Part shown: one piece after another, positions 29,088 to 37,590 of the stretch
Numbering within the stretch: position 1 is the first letter of the stretch
Layout of the letters: each line of letters opens with the position of its first letter
DNA from: Aminobacter sp039907765
GTDB lineage: Bacteria > Pseudomonadota > Alphaproteobacteria > Rhizobiales > Rhizobiaceae
Reading direction: 5' to 3'
Length of the DNA: 64,000 nt
Assembly: GCF_039907765.1 (NCBI RefSeq)
Contig: NZ_JARDJI010000003.1
Coordinates: 124,001-188,000, forward strand
Notes under the pieces: model-generated
The model's input: the letters and a program-made list of their open reading frames with translations, nothing else
Told to the model about the DNA's origin: nothing
Databases searched by the model: none
Position numbers and translations under genes: made by a program

Positions 29088-29261
29088 CTGGTCGCTCCAA
29101 CTGAAATGGACAGGCGCAGCAGTGCGGCCGCCTGCCCCAGGCTAGCGCCATCATCGCCGATATGAATGCACTTCAGTCGCGCCTTGATGGATAAAACTCG
29201 CATCATGATCGGCATGCCGCTACAACGTCGGCAACGACCTGTCCGCACGACCTGCGCAAAA

Positions 29262-30092
29262 ATGACCGACAAGCATCGTAACGAGATCCTGTTCCACACG
29301 CCGGGGCGGCATGCGGAGGCCTATCCCTACAAGATCCTGGTTGCCGGGCGCACGCGCTTCACAGCCGAAGACGGGCTGGTGACGCGTCGCTTCCACCACC
29401 ACACGCTGATCCTGACCATGTCGGGGCGCGGACTGATCGAGGTCGCGGGCCAGCGTTTCGCCGCCCAGGCCGGCAGCGTCGTCTGGCTCGACACTGCGAT
29501 GCAGTATGCCCATGGCTGCCACCCCGACGCCGGCCACTGGCGCTATCTCTGGATGAGCATCGACGGCCACGGGCTCGACGCAGTGTTTGCCTTCCTGCGC
29601 GTCGGCCAGTCGCCGGTCTTTTCAGGATCGAGTTCAGCCGAGCCGCTGTTCGAGCAAGCGATCGACAGGCTCGCGCACCGAAGCCAGACTACCGATGCGC
29701 TGTCGAGCGCCGTGGTCGGTCAGCTGGTGGCGCTGCTGGTCGCCGAGCGCGGCGAGCAGGAGGAAGACCGTGGCGAGCGCATCCAGCGGCTGATGCGCAC
29801 GCTCCGGGCCGACATCGCCCGCAACTGGCAGATCGAGGACATGGCCGAGATCTCCAGCCTCAGCGCCTCGCAGTTGCATCGCCAGTTCCGCCAGAAGACC
29901 GGCACGACGCCGATGGACTGGATGCGCCACGAGCGCATGAACTTCGCCAAGCGGCTGCTGACGGACTCCGACGCGAAGATTTCGGCCGTTGCAGCGAGCT
30001 CGGGTTATGCCGATCCCTATCATTTCAGCCGCGACTTCCGCCGCATATCGGGCCAGTCGCCGAGCGAATTTCGCGGCGCGCGGGGGCAGTAG
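29262..30092 (+). CDS. AraC-family transcriptional regulator
   Basis: 276-residue activator. The N-terminal cupin-like sensor has FHHHTLILTMSGRGLIEV, and the C-terminal double helix-turn-helix (about residues 180-272) shows IEDMAEISSLSASQLHRQFR then ISAVAASSGYADPYHFSRDF, the classic AraC pair. ATG at 29262 (MTDKHRNEI) gives the usual length; an earlier in-frame ATG at 29166 is possible. Divergent from the P450-ferredoxin genes. Confidence 0.88.
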   Translation: MTDKHRNEILFHTPGRHAEAYPYKILVAGRTRFTAEDGLVTRRFHHHTLILTMSGRGLIEVAGQRFAAQAGSVVWLDTAMQYAHGCHPDAGHWRYLWMSIDGHGLDAVFAFLRVGQSPVFSGSSSAEPLFEQAIDRLAHRSQTTDALSSAVVGQLVALLVAERGEQEEDRGERIQRLMRTLRADIARNWQIEDMAEISSLSASQLHRQFRQKTGTTPMDWMRHERMNFAKRLLTDSDAKISAVAASSGYADPYHFSRDFRRISGQSPSEFRGARGQ

Positions 30093-30196
30093 AGCGCAGC
30101 GCGCCGCTGCCATGTCTGGACCATGCCGTGCCCGTCGACAGGCCCGGCCAATTCGGGCAGGTTGAGGCTGGATATCCAGAGCACGAGCGCAGCGAC

Positions 30197-31000
30197 ATGA
30201 CATCAAGGCCAACCGTCTACGAGTTCAACGCGGCGATCGTGCGCGAGCCGTCGCGCTCCGTCGTCAACGGTCTGCGCGCCGACGACCGCGGCAACCCGAC
30301 CTATGAGGGCGTGAAAGCGGAGCATGCGGCCTATATCGCGGCGATGCGGGCAGCAGGTGTCGAGGTAACGGTGCTGCCGGCGCTGGAGGCGTTTCCGGAT
30401 TCGATCTTCGTCGAGGACCCGGCGCTCGTCTTCCCGGAAGGAGCGATCCTGCTCAGGCCGGGCGCGGAGACGCGCGTCAGGGAAACAGCCGAAATCGCGC
30501 CGACGCTGAAGGCGATGTTCGAAACCGTGCTCGACCTGCCTTCGCCCGGCTATGCCGACGGCGGCGACGTGTTGACGACGCCGAAAAGCGTGATGATCGG
30601 CCTGTCGGCGCGCACCGACCGTGCTGGCGCCGAGGGGCTGATATCAAGCCTCGAGCGGCTCGGCCGCAAGGGCGAGATCGTGCAGACGCCCGAAGGCGTG
30701 CTGCACTTCAAGACCGACTGCTCGCTGCTCGACGACGAGACGATGCTGACCACCGAAAGGCTGGGGCGCTCGGGCGTGTTCTCCGGCTTCCGCCAGGTGA
30801 CGATCCCCGCCGGGGAGGAGCCGGCGGCCAACGCGCTGCGCGTCAACGGCGTGGTGATGGTGGGCTCGGACTATCCGCGCACGATCGAGATGCTCGACAA
30901 GCTGGGTTACAAGGTCGTGCCGCTCAAGACGACCGAGATCGGCAAGATCGACGCCGGCCTGTCCTGCATGTCGCTGCGCTGGCATCGCCACGCCGGCTGA
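30197..31000 (+). CDS. dimethylarginine dimethylaminohydrolase (dimethylargininase)
   Basis: 267-residue guanidine-modifying amidinotransferase-fold enzyme that hydrolyses N-methylated arginines to citrulline and methylamines. Catalytic elements are the Asp in FPDSIFVEDPALVF, His in VLHFKTDCSLLDD and nucleophile at about Cys257 in GLSCMSLRW. The start at 30197 follows AGCGAC with only a weak ribosome site but gives the normal family length. Convergent with the AcuI/YhdH gene. Citrulline and arginine metabolism reappear in the arc operon at 44.7 kb. Confidence 0.87.
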   Translation: MTSRPTVYEFNAAIVREPSRSVVNGLRADDRGNPTYEGVKAEHAAYIAAMRAAGVEVTVLPALEAFPDSIFVEDPALVFPEGAILLRPGAETRVRETAEIAPTLKAMFETVLDLPSPGYADGGDVLTTPKSVMIGLSARTDRAGAEGLISSLERLGRKGEIVQTPEGVLHFKTDCSLLDDETMLTTERLGRSGVFSGFRQVTIPAGEEPAANALRVNGVVMVGSDYPRTIEMLDKLGYKVVPLKTTEIGKIDAGLSCMSLRWHRHAG

Positions 31001-31006
31001 CCCCTT

Positions 31007-32002
31007 TCAAACGCTGACCTCGATGACGACCCGGCCGCGCACCTGGCCGGCAACGATGCGTTCGGCAAGGGCGGGCAGTTCGCTCATCGGGTGCACCTCG
31101 GTCATGGCCGCCAGCTTGTTCCGGTCGAGATGGGCAGCCAGCGTCTGCCAGGCCTTCTGGCGCCTGGCCAAGGGCGCGAAGACGGAATCCACGCCGATCA
31201 GCGCCACGCTGCGCAGGATATGCGGCATCACGGTGCCCGGCAGGTTGGCGCCGCCGGCCAGACCGCAGGCGGCGACCGCACCGCCATAGACCGTCTGCGC
31301 CAGCACGTTGGCGAGCGTGGTCGATCCGACCGAATCGACGGCGCCGCTCCAGCGCTCCTTCTGCAGCGGCCTCACCTCGCCGGCGAGTTCGGCGCGATCG
31401 ACGAAGGACGCTGCGCCAAGCCCGCGCAGATAGTCATGCGTTTCGGCCCGCCCGGTCGAGGCGACGACATTGTAGCCTTTGGACGACAAGAGGCTGACGG
31501 CGGTGGAACCGACGCCGCCGGCGGCACCCGTCACCAGCACCTCGCCCTTGCCCGGCTGGATGGCACCCCAGGCCTCGAGCGCATCGACACAGAGAGCGGC
31601 GGTATAACCGGCGGTGCCGATGGCCATCGCCTGCTCCATGGTGAAAGCCTCGGGCAGAGGGATCAGCCATTCCGGCCTCAGCCGCTGGAAGCGGGCATAG
31701 GCGCCCCATTCGGTCTCGGACATGCCCCAGCCATTGGCAACGACGCGATCGCCAGGCCTCCAGGCAGGCGAACGGGATTCGACGACGGTGCCGGCAATAT
31801 CGATGCCGGCGACCATAGGCAGGCGGCGGGCTATACGGCCCTTGCCGGAGATGGCGAGGCCATCCTTGTAGTTGAGGCTCGAATAGGCGACCTCTACCAG
31901 CACATCATGGTCGGGCAGGTCCGCCCTGGTGATCTCGCGGAAGCCGGCACGCGGCTTGCCGTCGACGTCCTCGATCATCATCGCGGTGAAGGTGTCGGTC
32001 AT
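31007..32002 (-). CDS. acuI: acrylyl-CoA reductase (AcuI/YhdH family quinone oxidoreductase)
   Basis: 331-residue zinc-free medium-chain NADPH reductase of the AcuI/YhdH group. It has the subgroup opening with SLNYKDGLAISGKGRI, the nucleotide site VTGAAGGVGSTAVSLL and the following VASTGRAETHDYLRGLGA, and the GLAGGANLPGTVMPHILR signature. AcuI reduces acryloyl-CoA to propionyl-CoA, detoxifying acrylate; the subgroup call is by recalled motif similarity. Confidence 0.85.
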   Translation of the reverse strand: MTDTFTAMMIEDVDGKPRAGFREITRADLPDHDVLVEVAYSSLNYKDGLAISGKGRIARRLPMVAGIDIAGTVVESRSPAWRPGDRVVANGWGMSETEWGAYARFQRLRPEWLIPLPEAFTMEQAMAIGTAGYTAALCVDALEAWGAIQPGKGEVLVTGAAGGVGSTAVSLLSSKGYNVVASTGRAETHDYLRGLGAASFVDRAELAGEVRPLQKERWSGAVDSVGSTTLANVLAQTVYGGAVAACGLAGGANLPGTVMPHILRSVALIGVDSVFAPLARRQKAWQTLAAHLDRNKLAAMTEVHPMSELPALAERIVAGQVRGRVVIEVSV

Positions 32003-32113
32003 GAGGCTCTCCAGGGCTCGTCAGGTCAGCATAGCCCAACTGAGGACGGCCGGCTTGCCGTACTTCTGTCGCAGGAGGGTTGCCTGAGGAACTGGCCATC
32101 GTGCCCGTCCTTC

Positions 32114-32136
32114 GACCCGGCCATCGTGGCCGGGTC
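32114..32136. repeat. perfect intergenic hairpin
   Basis: GACCCGGCCA, TCG loop, TGGCCGGGTC: a perfect 10-bp stem between the divergent starts/ends of the AcuI and ZIP genes. It has no T run, so it is not a standard terminator; it may be a small dispersed repeat or protect the mRNA end. Confidence 0.4.
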
Positions 32137-32215
32137 GTCCGTCGCCAGCAAGTGCCGGTCCGATTTTGGTTTGAGACCCCTGGCGAGTACGGCAGCCTGA
32201 CCGGCTGCCGCCCCT

Positions 32216-33415
32216 CTAGATCTTCACCAGCATGGCGGTGGCGTACATGAAGCCGGCACCGGCGAGCAGGCCAGCCATGGCGCTGGGAGCCAGGAGCGCC
32301 CGAGATCCCTCGCCGCGATCTCTCGCAAGCATCGCTCCTACCTCCACGATGACCTGCAGGATCGCGCCGGCGCCGATGGCCAAGGCCAGCGCGGACCACT
32401 GCGGCGCATAGGCGAGGCTGCCGATCCACAGGCCGACGACCGCGGGCGCACCGGCGAGCAGGGTCAGCGCGGCGAAGGCCCACAGCGGCGGGCGCTGCTT
32501 GAGAATGGGCGCGGCGATGCCGATGCCTTCGGTGATGTTGTGCAATGTGAAGCCGAGCACCAGGAAGGTGCCCAGGCCCGCGGCGCCCGTGGCGAACGCC
32601 GCGCCGATCGCGAGCCCCTCGCCGAGATTGTGAAGCCCGATGCCGAGCGCGATGAAGGTGGCAAGCGCCAGTCCCCGTGGCGCTCCCTTCCAGCGACCGA
32701 CCGCCAGCAGCAGGAGGAAGCTGGCGGTGGCAGCCAGTACGACCATGGTCGACCCCTGGAACAGCGCCGCCGCTTCGCCTGCAAGTTCGAGCGCGTCTGC
32801 AGAGGCGTCCACGAACAGGAATGCCAGCAGGCCGACGGTCAGGGAAAGCAGGAAGGTCATCCCGTCGCGTCCGACACCACGCAGAGCCGGGTAGAACATC
32901 AGTCCGATGGCGACAGGCAAGATCCCCACGAAGCCGCCCAACAGGACCTGCGAGGTCAGGCTCATGGTGTCCCGAGTCGGTGTCGGCACCGCCACGGGGA
33001 TCTCATGCGCGAATGTCGCGCCGGTATTGGTGACGATATTGACCGCGTGCGCCTCCCCCAGAACCCAGGGGAAAGGCACGCTGATCCAGGCCGTATCTCC
33101 GCGCGCCAGGGGGCCGGAAGGCTCCTGGGTGAACTGCCAATAGGCGTCATCCACCTGGACCTGGGCTATTTTCATCGGCTCCGAACCGCCGGCGCGCACC
33201 AACACGCGGATGCCGTTGCCGTCGAGGATCGTGCGCTCAAAGGTGATCGCCTCGACCGGCGGCGCACCGTTGCGGAACGCCGACAGGGGGTCGGCCGCGA
33301 TCAGCCAGGCGACCGCAAGCGCAAGGATGGCCAGCGGCACGGCGATCCAGAGCAGATAGGCGCGGCGCGGCGCCGTGGCGCCCGCATCGGGGGAAGAACT
33401 GGCAAGATTGGTCAC
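32216..33415 (-). CDS. ZIP-family metal transporter with extracytoplasmic N-terminal domain
   Basis: 399-residue membrane protein. After one N-terminal transmembrane segment (about residues 19-41, YLLWIAVPLAILALAVAWLI) comes an extracytoplasmic beta-rich domain of some 120 residues, then an eight-segment ZIP core. ZIP metal-site motifs are in GIGLHNLGEGLAIGAAF (His-Asn-x-x-Glu) and GFTLHNITEGIGIA. The GTG at 33415 overlaps the TGA of the multicopper oxidase gene, so it is translationally coupled to it. It probably imports a divalent metal, perhaps iron or zinc. The longer open frame through the oxidase gene is an artefact of GC-rich sequence. Confidence 0.85.
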   Translation of the reverse strand: MTNLASSSPDAGATAPRRAYLLWIAVPLAILALAVAWLIAADPLSAFRNGAPPVEAITFERTILDGNGIRVLVRAGGSEPMKIAQVQVDDAYWQFTQEPSGPLARGDTAWISVPFPWVLGEAHAVNIVTNTGATFAHEIPVAVPTPTRDTMSLTSQVLLGGFVGILPVAIGLMFYPALRGVGRDGMTFLLSLTVGLLAFLFVDASADALELAGEAAALFQGSTMVVLAATASFLLLLAVGRWKGAPRGLALATFIALGIGLHNLGEGLAIGAAFATGAAGLGTFLVLGFTLHNITEGIGIAAPILKQRPPLWAFAALTLLAGAPAVVGLWIGSLAYAPQWSALALAIGAGAILQVIVEVGAMLARDRGEGSRALLAPSAMAGLLAGAGFMYATAMLVKI

Positions 33416-34542
33416 GAAATGGCCTCCACGACATCGAACATGCCGACCCAGCCAAGTTCGGTGAACTCCGACTGGTGGGCATGGAACATGTAAAGGCCGG
33501 GTTCGTGCTCCTTGAAGCTGAACTCTAGGATGCCGCGCTCGGCCTGGCATTGGGTGATCAGGTCGACCGTCCGCAGTGTCGGCGTCAGCGTCGTGCCCTG
33601 GTTGTAGTAGTCGAAGAAATTGCCATGGAGATGGAACGAGTTGATGGGATCGAACTCCACCACGTTGATGAGATAGACGCGGATCGGTTTGTCCTTCACC
33701 ACCCGGATCGGCTTTTTCGCGTAGGCGTGGGCGATCGTGTTGGCCGCGTAAACCTCGTTCTCGTTGTCGAAATTCGTGTCGAACGCGTTCATCACCATCA
33801 CGAATTCCTGCCAGCCCGCGTTCTCCGGGCTGCCGAGCAGCCGCGAGCGCGCGGCCGCCTCGTAGTCGGGATGGCGGGCGGGGTCCGGGTCGATCACGAA
33901 GGCGCCGTACATGCCCTTGTGAATGTGCCGCTTCAGCGGCAGCGCGTGGCAGTGATAGAGATGGCAGCCGAACGGCTTGGCATCGAATTCGTAGACGAAC
34001 TCCTCGCCCGGTCCGATCAGGCCGGCACCGGGCACGCCGTCCATGCGGGCGGCGTGAATGCCATGGAAATGGATGGAATGCGGGTGCGAACCGCCATTCT
34101 TGAAGACGATCCTCAGCCGCTCGCCTTCCGTCGCACGCAGCGCGGGGCCGGGTACCCGGCCATTGTAGGTCCAGGCCGGGAAGAAGATGCCGGGCGCGAT
34201 CTCGATCTCCTTGTCCTCGGCCGTCAGCTCGAAGGTACGCAGCGTCCGCCCGTCGGGTAGCGTGGACACGGTGCCGGTCTCCCACTCCGAAAGCAGCAGC
34301 TCAGGGTCAAACCCGTTGCGCGCGTCGTCGACTTCGCCAACCGTGATCATCGCACCATGAGCGGCGTTGTGGGCCGGCGGCTCTGCTCCGCCGGGGGCCA
34401 CTGCAACTCCATGACCGGCGTGTCCGGTTTCGCCGCGGGCGGCGCCCGCCGCGATCGCCGTGCCGCCGGCGGCAGCAAGCCCGCCCGCCAGGAGCAGCCG
34501 CCGATCGATCTTTTGCCGCAGCCACAATTTCGTTTCGCTCAC
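33412..34542 (-). CDS. two-domain multicopper oxidase, Tat-exported
   Basis: 376-residue oxidase. The N-terminus has twin arginines in IDRRLLLAGGLAAAGG with a hydrophobic run, giving a Tat signal. Copper ligands are HSIHFHGIH and the type-1 site CHLYHCHALPLKRHIHKGM in the first cupredoxin domain, then SFHLHGNFFDYY and MFHAHQSEF in the second, where the type-1 Cys is replaced by Ala. Type-1 copper in domain 1 only is a known two-domain layout. GTG at 34542 has AAGG seven bases before it; the open frame continues upstream without similarity. The ZIP gene overlap suggests oxidase and importer work together. A Fur-like palindrome lies 18 bases upstream. Confidence 0.86.
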   Translation of the reverse strand: MSETKLWLRQKIDRRLLLAGGLAAAGGTAIAAGAARGETGHAGHGVAVAPGGAEPPAHNAAHGAMITVGEVDDARNGFDPELLLSEWETGTVSTLPDGRTLRTFELTAEDKEIEIAPGIFFPAWTYNGRVPGPALRATEGERLRIVFKNGGSHPHSIHFHGIHAARMDGVPGAGLIGPGEEFVYEFDAKPFGCHLYHCHALPLKRHIHKGMYGAFVIDPDPARHPDYEAAARSRLLGSPENAGWQEFVMVMNAFDTNFDNENEVYAANTIAHAYAKKPIRVVKDKPIRVYLINVVEFDPINSFHLHGNFFDYYNQGTTLTPTLRTVDLITQCQAERGILEFSFKEHEPGLYMFHAHQSEFTELGWVGMFDVVEAIS

Positions 34543-34559
34543 GCCTCCACCTTTCTGCA

Positions 34560-34578
34560 ATTGCAAACCATTCGCAAT
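34560..34578. promoter_or_regulatory. Fur-like palindrome upstream of oxidase-ZIP pair
   Basis: ATTGCAAACCATTCGCAAT is a 19-bp palindrome (arms ATTGC/GCAAT) 18 bases before the oxidase start. In the direction of the gene it reads ATTGCGAATGGTTTGCAAT, close in style to Fur/Mur/Zur-family boxes of rhizobia. It suggests metal-dependent repression of the oxidase-ZIP operon. Confidence 0.5.
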
Positions 34579-34901
34579 AAATAGCACAAGGTTCCAGCTT
34601 TGGCCACACCTCGAATCGCAAGCGACACCAACCGGCGGCCCGCCTCGCGAGGAACAGCGGGGCAGGTCCGAAAGCACACGTCCAGCTTGGCTCGCCGTTG
34701 ATTACCTGCACGCCTGCGGCACACCCGCGCGGCGGGCGCCGCGGAGCGAGCAGCCGTGCCTTGAACCGCAGTGCGGGCTTGGCTGGCGGCGGTCCGCGCA
34801 TGTGCATTCGGGAATGTGAGGAACGCCTCGCAGGTACCTGACGATACGCGCTGGGGGGGGGGCGGCGCCATCGGAGAACGGTCGAACCGCGGCCGGGAAG
34901 T

Positions 34902-35075
34902 TCACACCGAAAACGATTGCCCCAGGCTCTCCATCGCCACGACCTGGCCTGATCCCGCCATCGTCTGCATGGCCCGGCGGACACCCGGTATTGGAAACGC
35001 GCCCGCCGAGCAGGCGTAAGCGGTAAGGCATGCGCTCAGCGCGATAAGCTGGAGAAACGACGATACGGTGCTCAT
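34902..35075 (-). CDS. possible 57-residue secreted peptide
   Basis: The minus strand encodes MSTVSSFLQLIALSACLTAY followed by ACSAGAFPIPGVRRAMQ and a short tail, with a hydrophobic, signal-peptide-like first 26 residues and cysteines at 16 and 22. There is no strong ribosome site. It lies upstream of the multicopper oxidase gene on the same strand. It could be a lipoprotein-like or entericidin-like peptide, or chance coding in GC-rich DNA. Confidence 0.25.
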   Translation of the reverse strand: MSTVSSFLQLIALSACLTAYACSAGAFPIPGVRRAMQTMAGSGQVVAMESLGQSFSV

Positions 35076-35189
35076 GGTCTTCGCCAGTCAAAAGCTATCC
35101 GCCTGAAGCGCGGACCGCCTCAGCGAAGCTACGGATTGTTGTGCCTGCGAATGTTCGGAAGCGGTCGTCCTGTCGACCCAAATCCGAGT

Positions 35190-35207
35190 ATGCTATATTC
35201 ATAGCAT
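35190..35207. promoter_or_regulatory. 18-bp palindrome
   Basis: ATGCTAT, ATTC spacer, ATAGCAT: perfect 7-bp arms in an AT-rich patch inside the gene-poor stretch. It may be an operator or a recombination remnant; no neighbouring gene makes the role clear. Confidence 0.35.
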
Positions 35208-35625
35208 GAATTTCATTTTCATTCCAGTGAATTTTGAATCACAAAAGCGATTCTGTCAGCCGATAGCAAGGCCGGCGACCCGTTGGTCGGCGAATCGGTG
35301 GCCTGTCCGCAGCAACGCTTGCGATTCGGCGCATACCGTCGACATCGAAAAGATCGAGAAGCCGCCTTCTCGCGGCTTCATCGTCAGAATGGCGGAGATG
35401 ACAGCAGATGCGAACACCCGCGGCCGGATCGGCATGGACATGTCCACGCCGATCCGGAGACGATCAAGCGGGCGGAAGAAGATTTGGTGGTGGAGGCAGT
35501 CTTCGGCGAACCGGTCTCGCGAATAATTTCCTGGTCTCAGGGAATTCTGCAGGGATTTCTGGTACTGAGCTGCCATTTTGACCCTTCCGAGTGCGCTCTA
35601 GCCACCACAGCCCGGACAAGGAACT

Positions 35626-35660
35626 GCAAATTCCCTGATCATTCGAAACAGGGAATTTGC
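35626..35660. repeat. inverted repeat in a CAGGGAATT repeat cluster
   Basis: GCAAATTCCCTG and CAGGGAATTTGC form a perfect 12-bp inverted repeat with an 11-base loop. Further copies of the core occur nearby as CAGGGAATTCTGCAGGGATT (from about 35538) and CAGGGAACAG (about 35682). Similar repeats are familiar from rhizobial intergenic and insertion-associated DNA; this copy carries no transposase. Confidence 0.5.
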
Positions 35661-35898
35661 TCTCAAGGCACCTGGCGTCTGCAGGGAACAGCCGTGCGGA
35701 AGGTCCGTCACATACGGCCTTTGGCAGCCTGAAAATATGTAAATCGTCCGCCCCATCGGTGAGCTGCGACAGGCTGGCTCTGTTACTCAGTTAATACGCT
35801 GGGATAAGAGGGGCGCGGAATCCTCCTCGCCCTGAGGAGAACGGGTGCTGGGCCATAGTGCCCGCACTTCGCTCCTCCATCTCAGGAGGTTGCCGACC

Positions 35899-37044
35899 AT
35901 GATATCAGAGAAGTCCATTCGAGGCCTGGAGGTAGAATACCTTCAGACCTCATCGCTAACCCCCGATCCGAACAACGCCCGCAAGCACTCGCAGCGGCAA
36001 ATCACGCGGCTCAAGGCGGTCATCGCTGAGTTTGGGTTCACGGTGCCGATCCTTGTCGATGAACGGCTTATCGTCATCGCCGGCCACGCAAGGCTGATGG
36101 CCGCCAAAGAGCTTCACCTCGAAACCGTTCCATGCATCAGGATCGAGGGTTTGTCAGAGGTCAACAAGATCGCGCTGGCGCTCGCCGACAACAAACTGTC
36201 GGACATGTCCGAGTTTGATCCGACGGCGCTCGCCAAACAGCTGGAAACGCTGTGCGCGCTCGATGTCGATTTCAAATTCGAGTTGACCGGGTTCGAGACG
36301 GCCGAGATCGACTTGTTGCTCAAGCAGCCCCAAGTCGGAACGGCCGATGCTGCGGACGACCTTCCCGACGACGAGGGCGCGCCGGTGGTGTCCAGACCCG
36401 GCGATCTGTGGCAGCTCGGCATCCACCGCGTCATCTGCGGGGATGCCCGGGATCCGTCCGTCTATTCCACATTGTTGGGCAAAGAGCGCGCCAATGCGGT
36501 GTTCTGCGACAGTCCCTACAATGTCGCCATAGACGGGCATGTCTCTGGGCTCGGCTAGGTAAAGCATCCCGAGTTTGCCATGGCCTCCGGCGAAATGTCG
36601 TCATCGGAGTTCACCGGGTTCCTGGGCCAGATCATGACCAATCTGTGTCAGTTCAGCACCGACGGGTCGCTTCATTATCACTGCATGGACTGGCGCCACG
36701 CCCGCGAGCTGCTGGAGGCGGCATCGGGCGTCTACAGCGAGTTCAAGGCCCTGTGCGTGTGGAACAAGACCAACGCCGGCATGGGCTCGCTCTACCGTTC
36801 CGAGCATGAACTGGTTCACGTCTACAAACATGGCACGGCGCCACACGTGAACAACGTGCAGCTCGGCCGCCATGGCCGCTACAGGACCAATGTCTGGGAC
36901 TATCCCGGCGTCAACACGTTCAGGGCCGGTCGCATGGACGAACTGTCACTGCATCCCACCGTCAAGCCGGTGGCGCTCGTCGCCGACGCCATTCGCGATT
37001 GCACCAAACGTGGCGCGCTGGTCCTCGACCCGTTTGTCGGCTCT
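35899..37044 (+). pseudogene. ParB-N/DNA methylase gene, amber-interrupted and truncated
   Basis: The frame starts at ATG 35899 with AGGAGG (35884-35889) in front. Residues 1 to about 100 are a ParB/Srx-type domain (SLTPDPNNARKHSQRQITRL, then VIAGHARLMAAKEL); after about residue 170 a DNA N-4/N-6 methylase begins (VICGDARDPSVY, catalytic FCDSPYNV). A TAG at 36556-36558 stops it after 219 residues, yet the same frame continues without shift (VKHPEFAMASGEM ... HPTVKPVALVADAIRDC). Homology ends abruptly at ALVLDPFVGS, just before the expected SGTT of the SAM-binding motif. The gene therefore carries both a nonsense codon and a lost 3' end, and is best read as decayed phage- or island-type DNA. 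Confidence 0.85.
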
Positions 37045-37590
37045 GCCTATTTGGCGCACATCCCAAAGGCCGTTGCCCTACCCAGCCTGCCGAAGCCAAA
37101 CAAAGAGAGTTTCCGTGTGTATGTGCCGCGTGCCCAACGCCGGCGGATTCTGGCAACGCTGAGCTTCGAGACGCTTCAGCCATTCCGTCATGCACGCGTC
37201 TTTGCCGAAGAGATTGCAGCCGATCCCTCCCGTTTTGTGCTGCTCTTCAGGGACAGCATGATCGAAGAGTTAGACCCCATCCTGCGTCAGGCCGATCGGA
37301 CGACATTGCTGTACTCGCTGTGGCCCGGTTATCTCGACCAACCAGGCAGCCGGTTGCGCGCATGGTGTGCGGACAACGGCATCCCCCTGTCGCAGTGCCA
37401 CACCTCCGGCCATGCGGATCCGCACACCTTGAGCCGCCTTGCCCGATCACTCAACGCGCGTCACGTCATTCCGATTCATGCCGGCTCGCCTTTGGGCCAA
37501 TTCCGCGCCATCCAGGCCGCTGCCATCTGCGGATCGACGCCGGCGATGTCCATCAGCTTGTCCGGATTGAGGATGCGGAGCCGCCGATAG
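37045..37590 (+). pseudogene. C-terminal fragment of an MBL-fold hydrolase joined to the methylase remnant
   Basis: Directly in frame after the methylase break, the sequence becomes the C-terminal part of a metallo-beta-lactamase-fold protein: FRVYVPRAQRRRILATLSFE, then SLWPGYLDQPGSRLRAWC, and TSGHADPHTLSRLARSL with the conserved SGHAD and HVIPIHAGSP near 37480. The N-terminal metal-binding half is absent. Recognisable similarity ends about 37500, where the frame runs on into the antisense of the Crp/Fnr gene. The joint suggests a deletion that fused two old genes. Confidence 0.7.

Larger units (their letters stand above)
34579..35898. other. 1.3-kb gene-poor stretch
   Basis: No convincing gene apart from a possible 57-codon frame at 34902-35075. 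It contains a run of ten G (34853-34862), an 18-bp palindrome (35190-35207) and repeats built on CAGGGAATT around 35540-35690. Open frames here on both strands are unlike known families and overlap one another. The stretch may be the boundary of an inserted segment, since a decayed chimeric gene follows. Confidence 0.5.

Noticed and set aside
33416..34285. Long frame fusing the ZIP gene with part of the oxidase region
   Set aside because: Only the part from GTG 33415 has similarity; the rest is a different frame over the oxidase gene.
35206..35732. Overlapping open frames in the gene-poor stretch
   Set aside because: Both strands are open, with no recognisable domain; content is repeat-rich.
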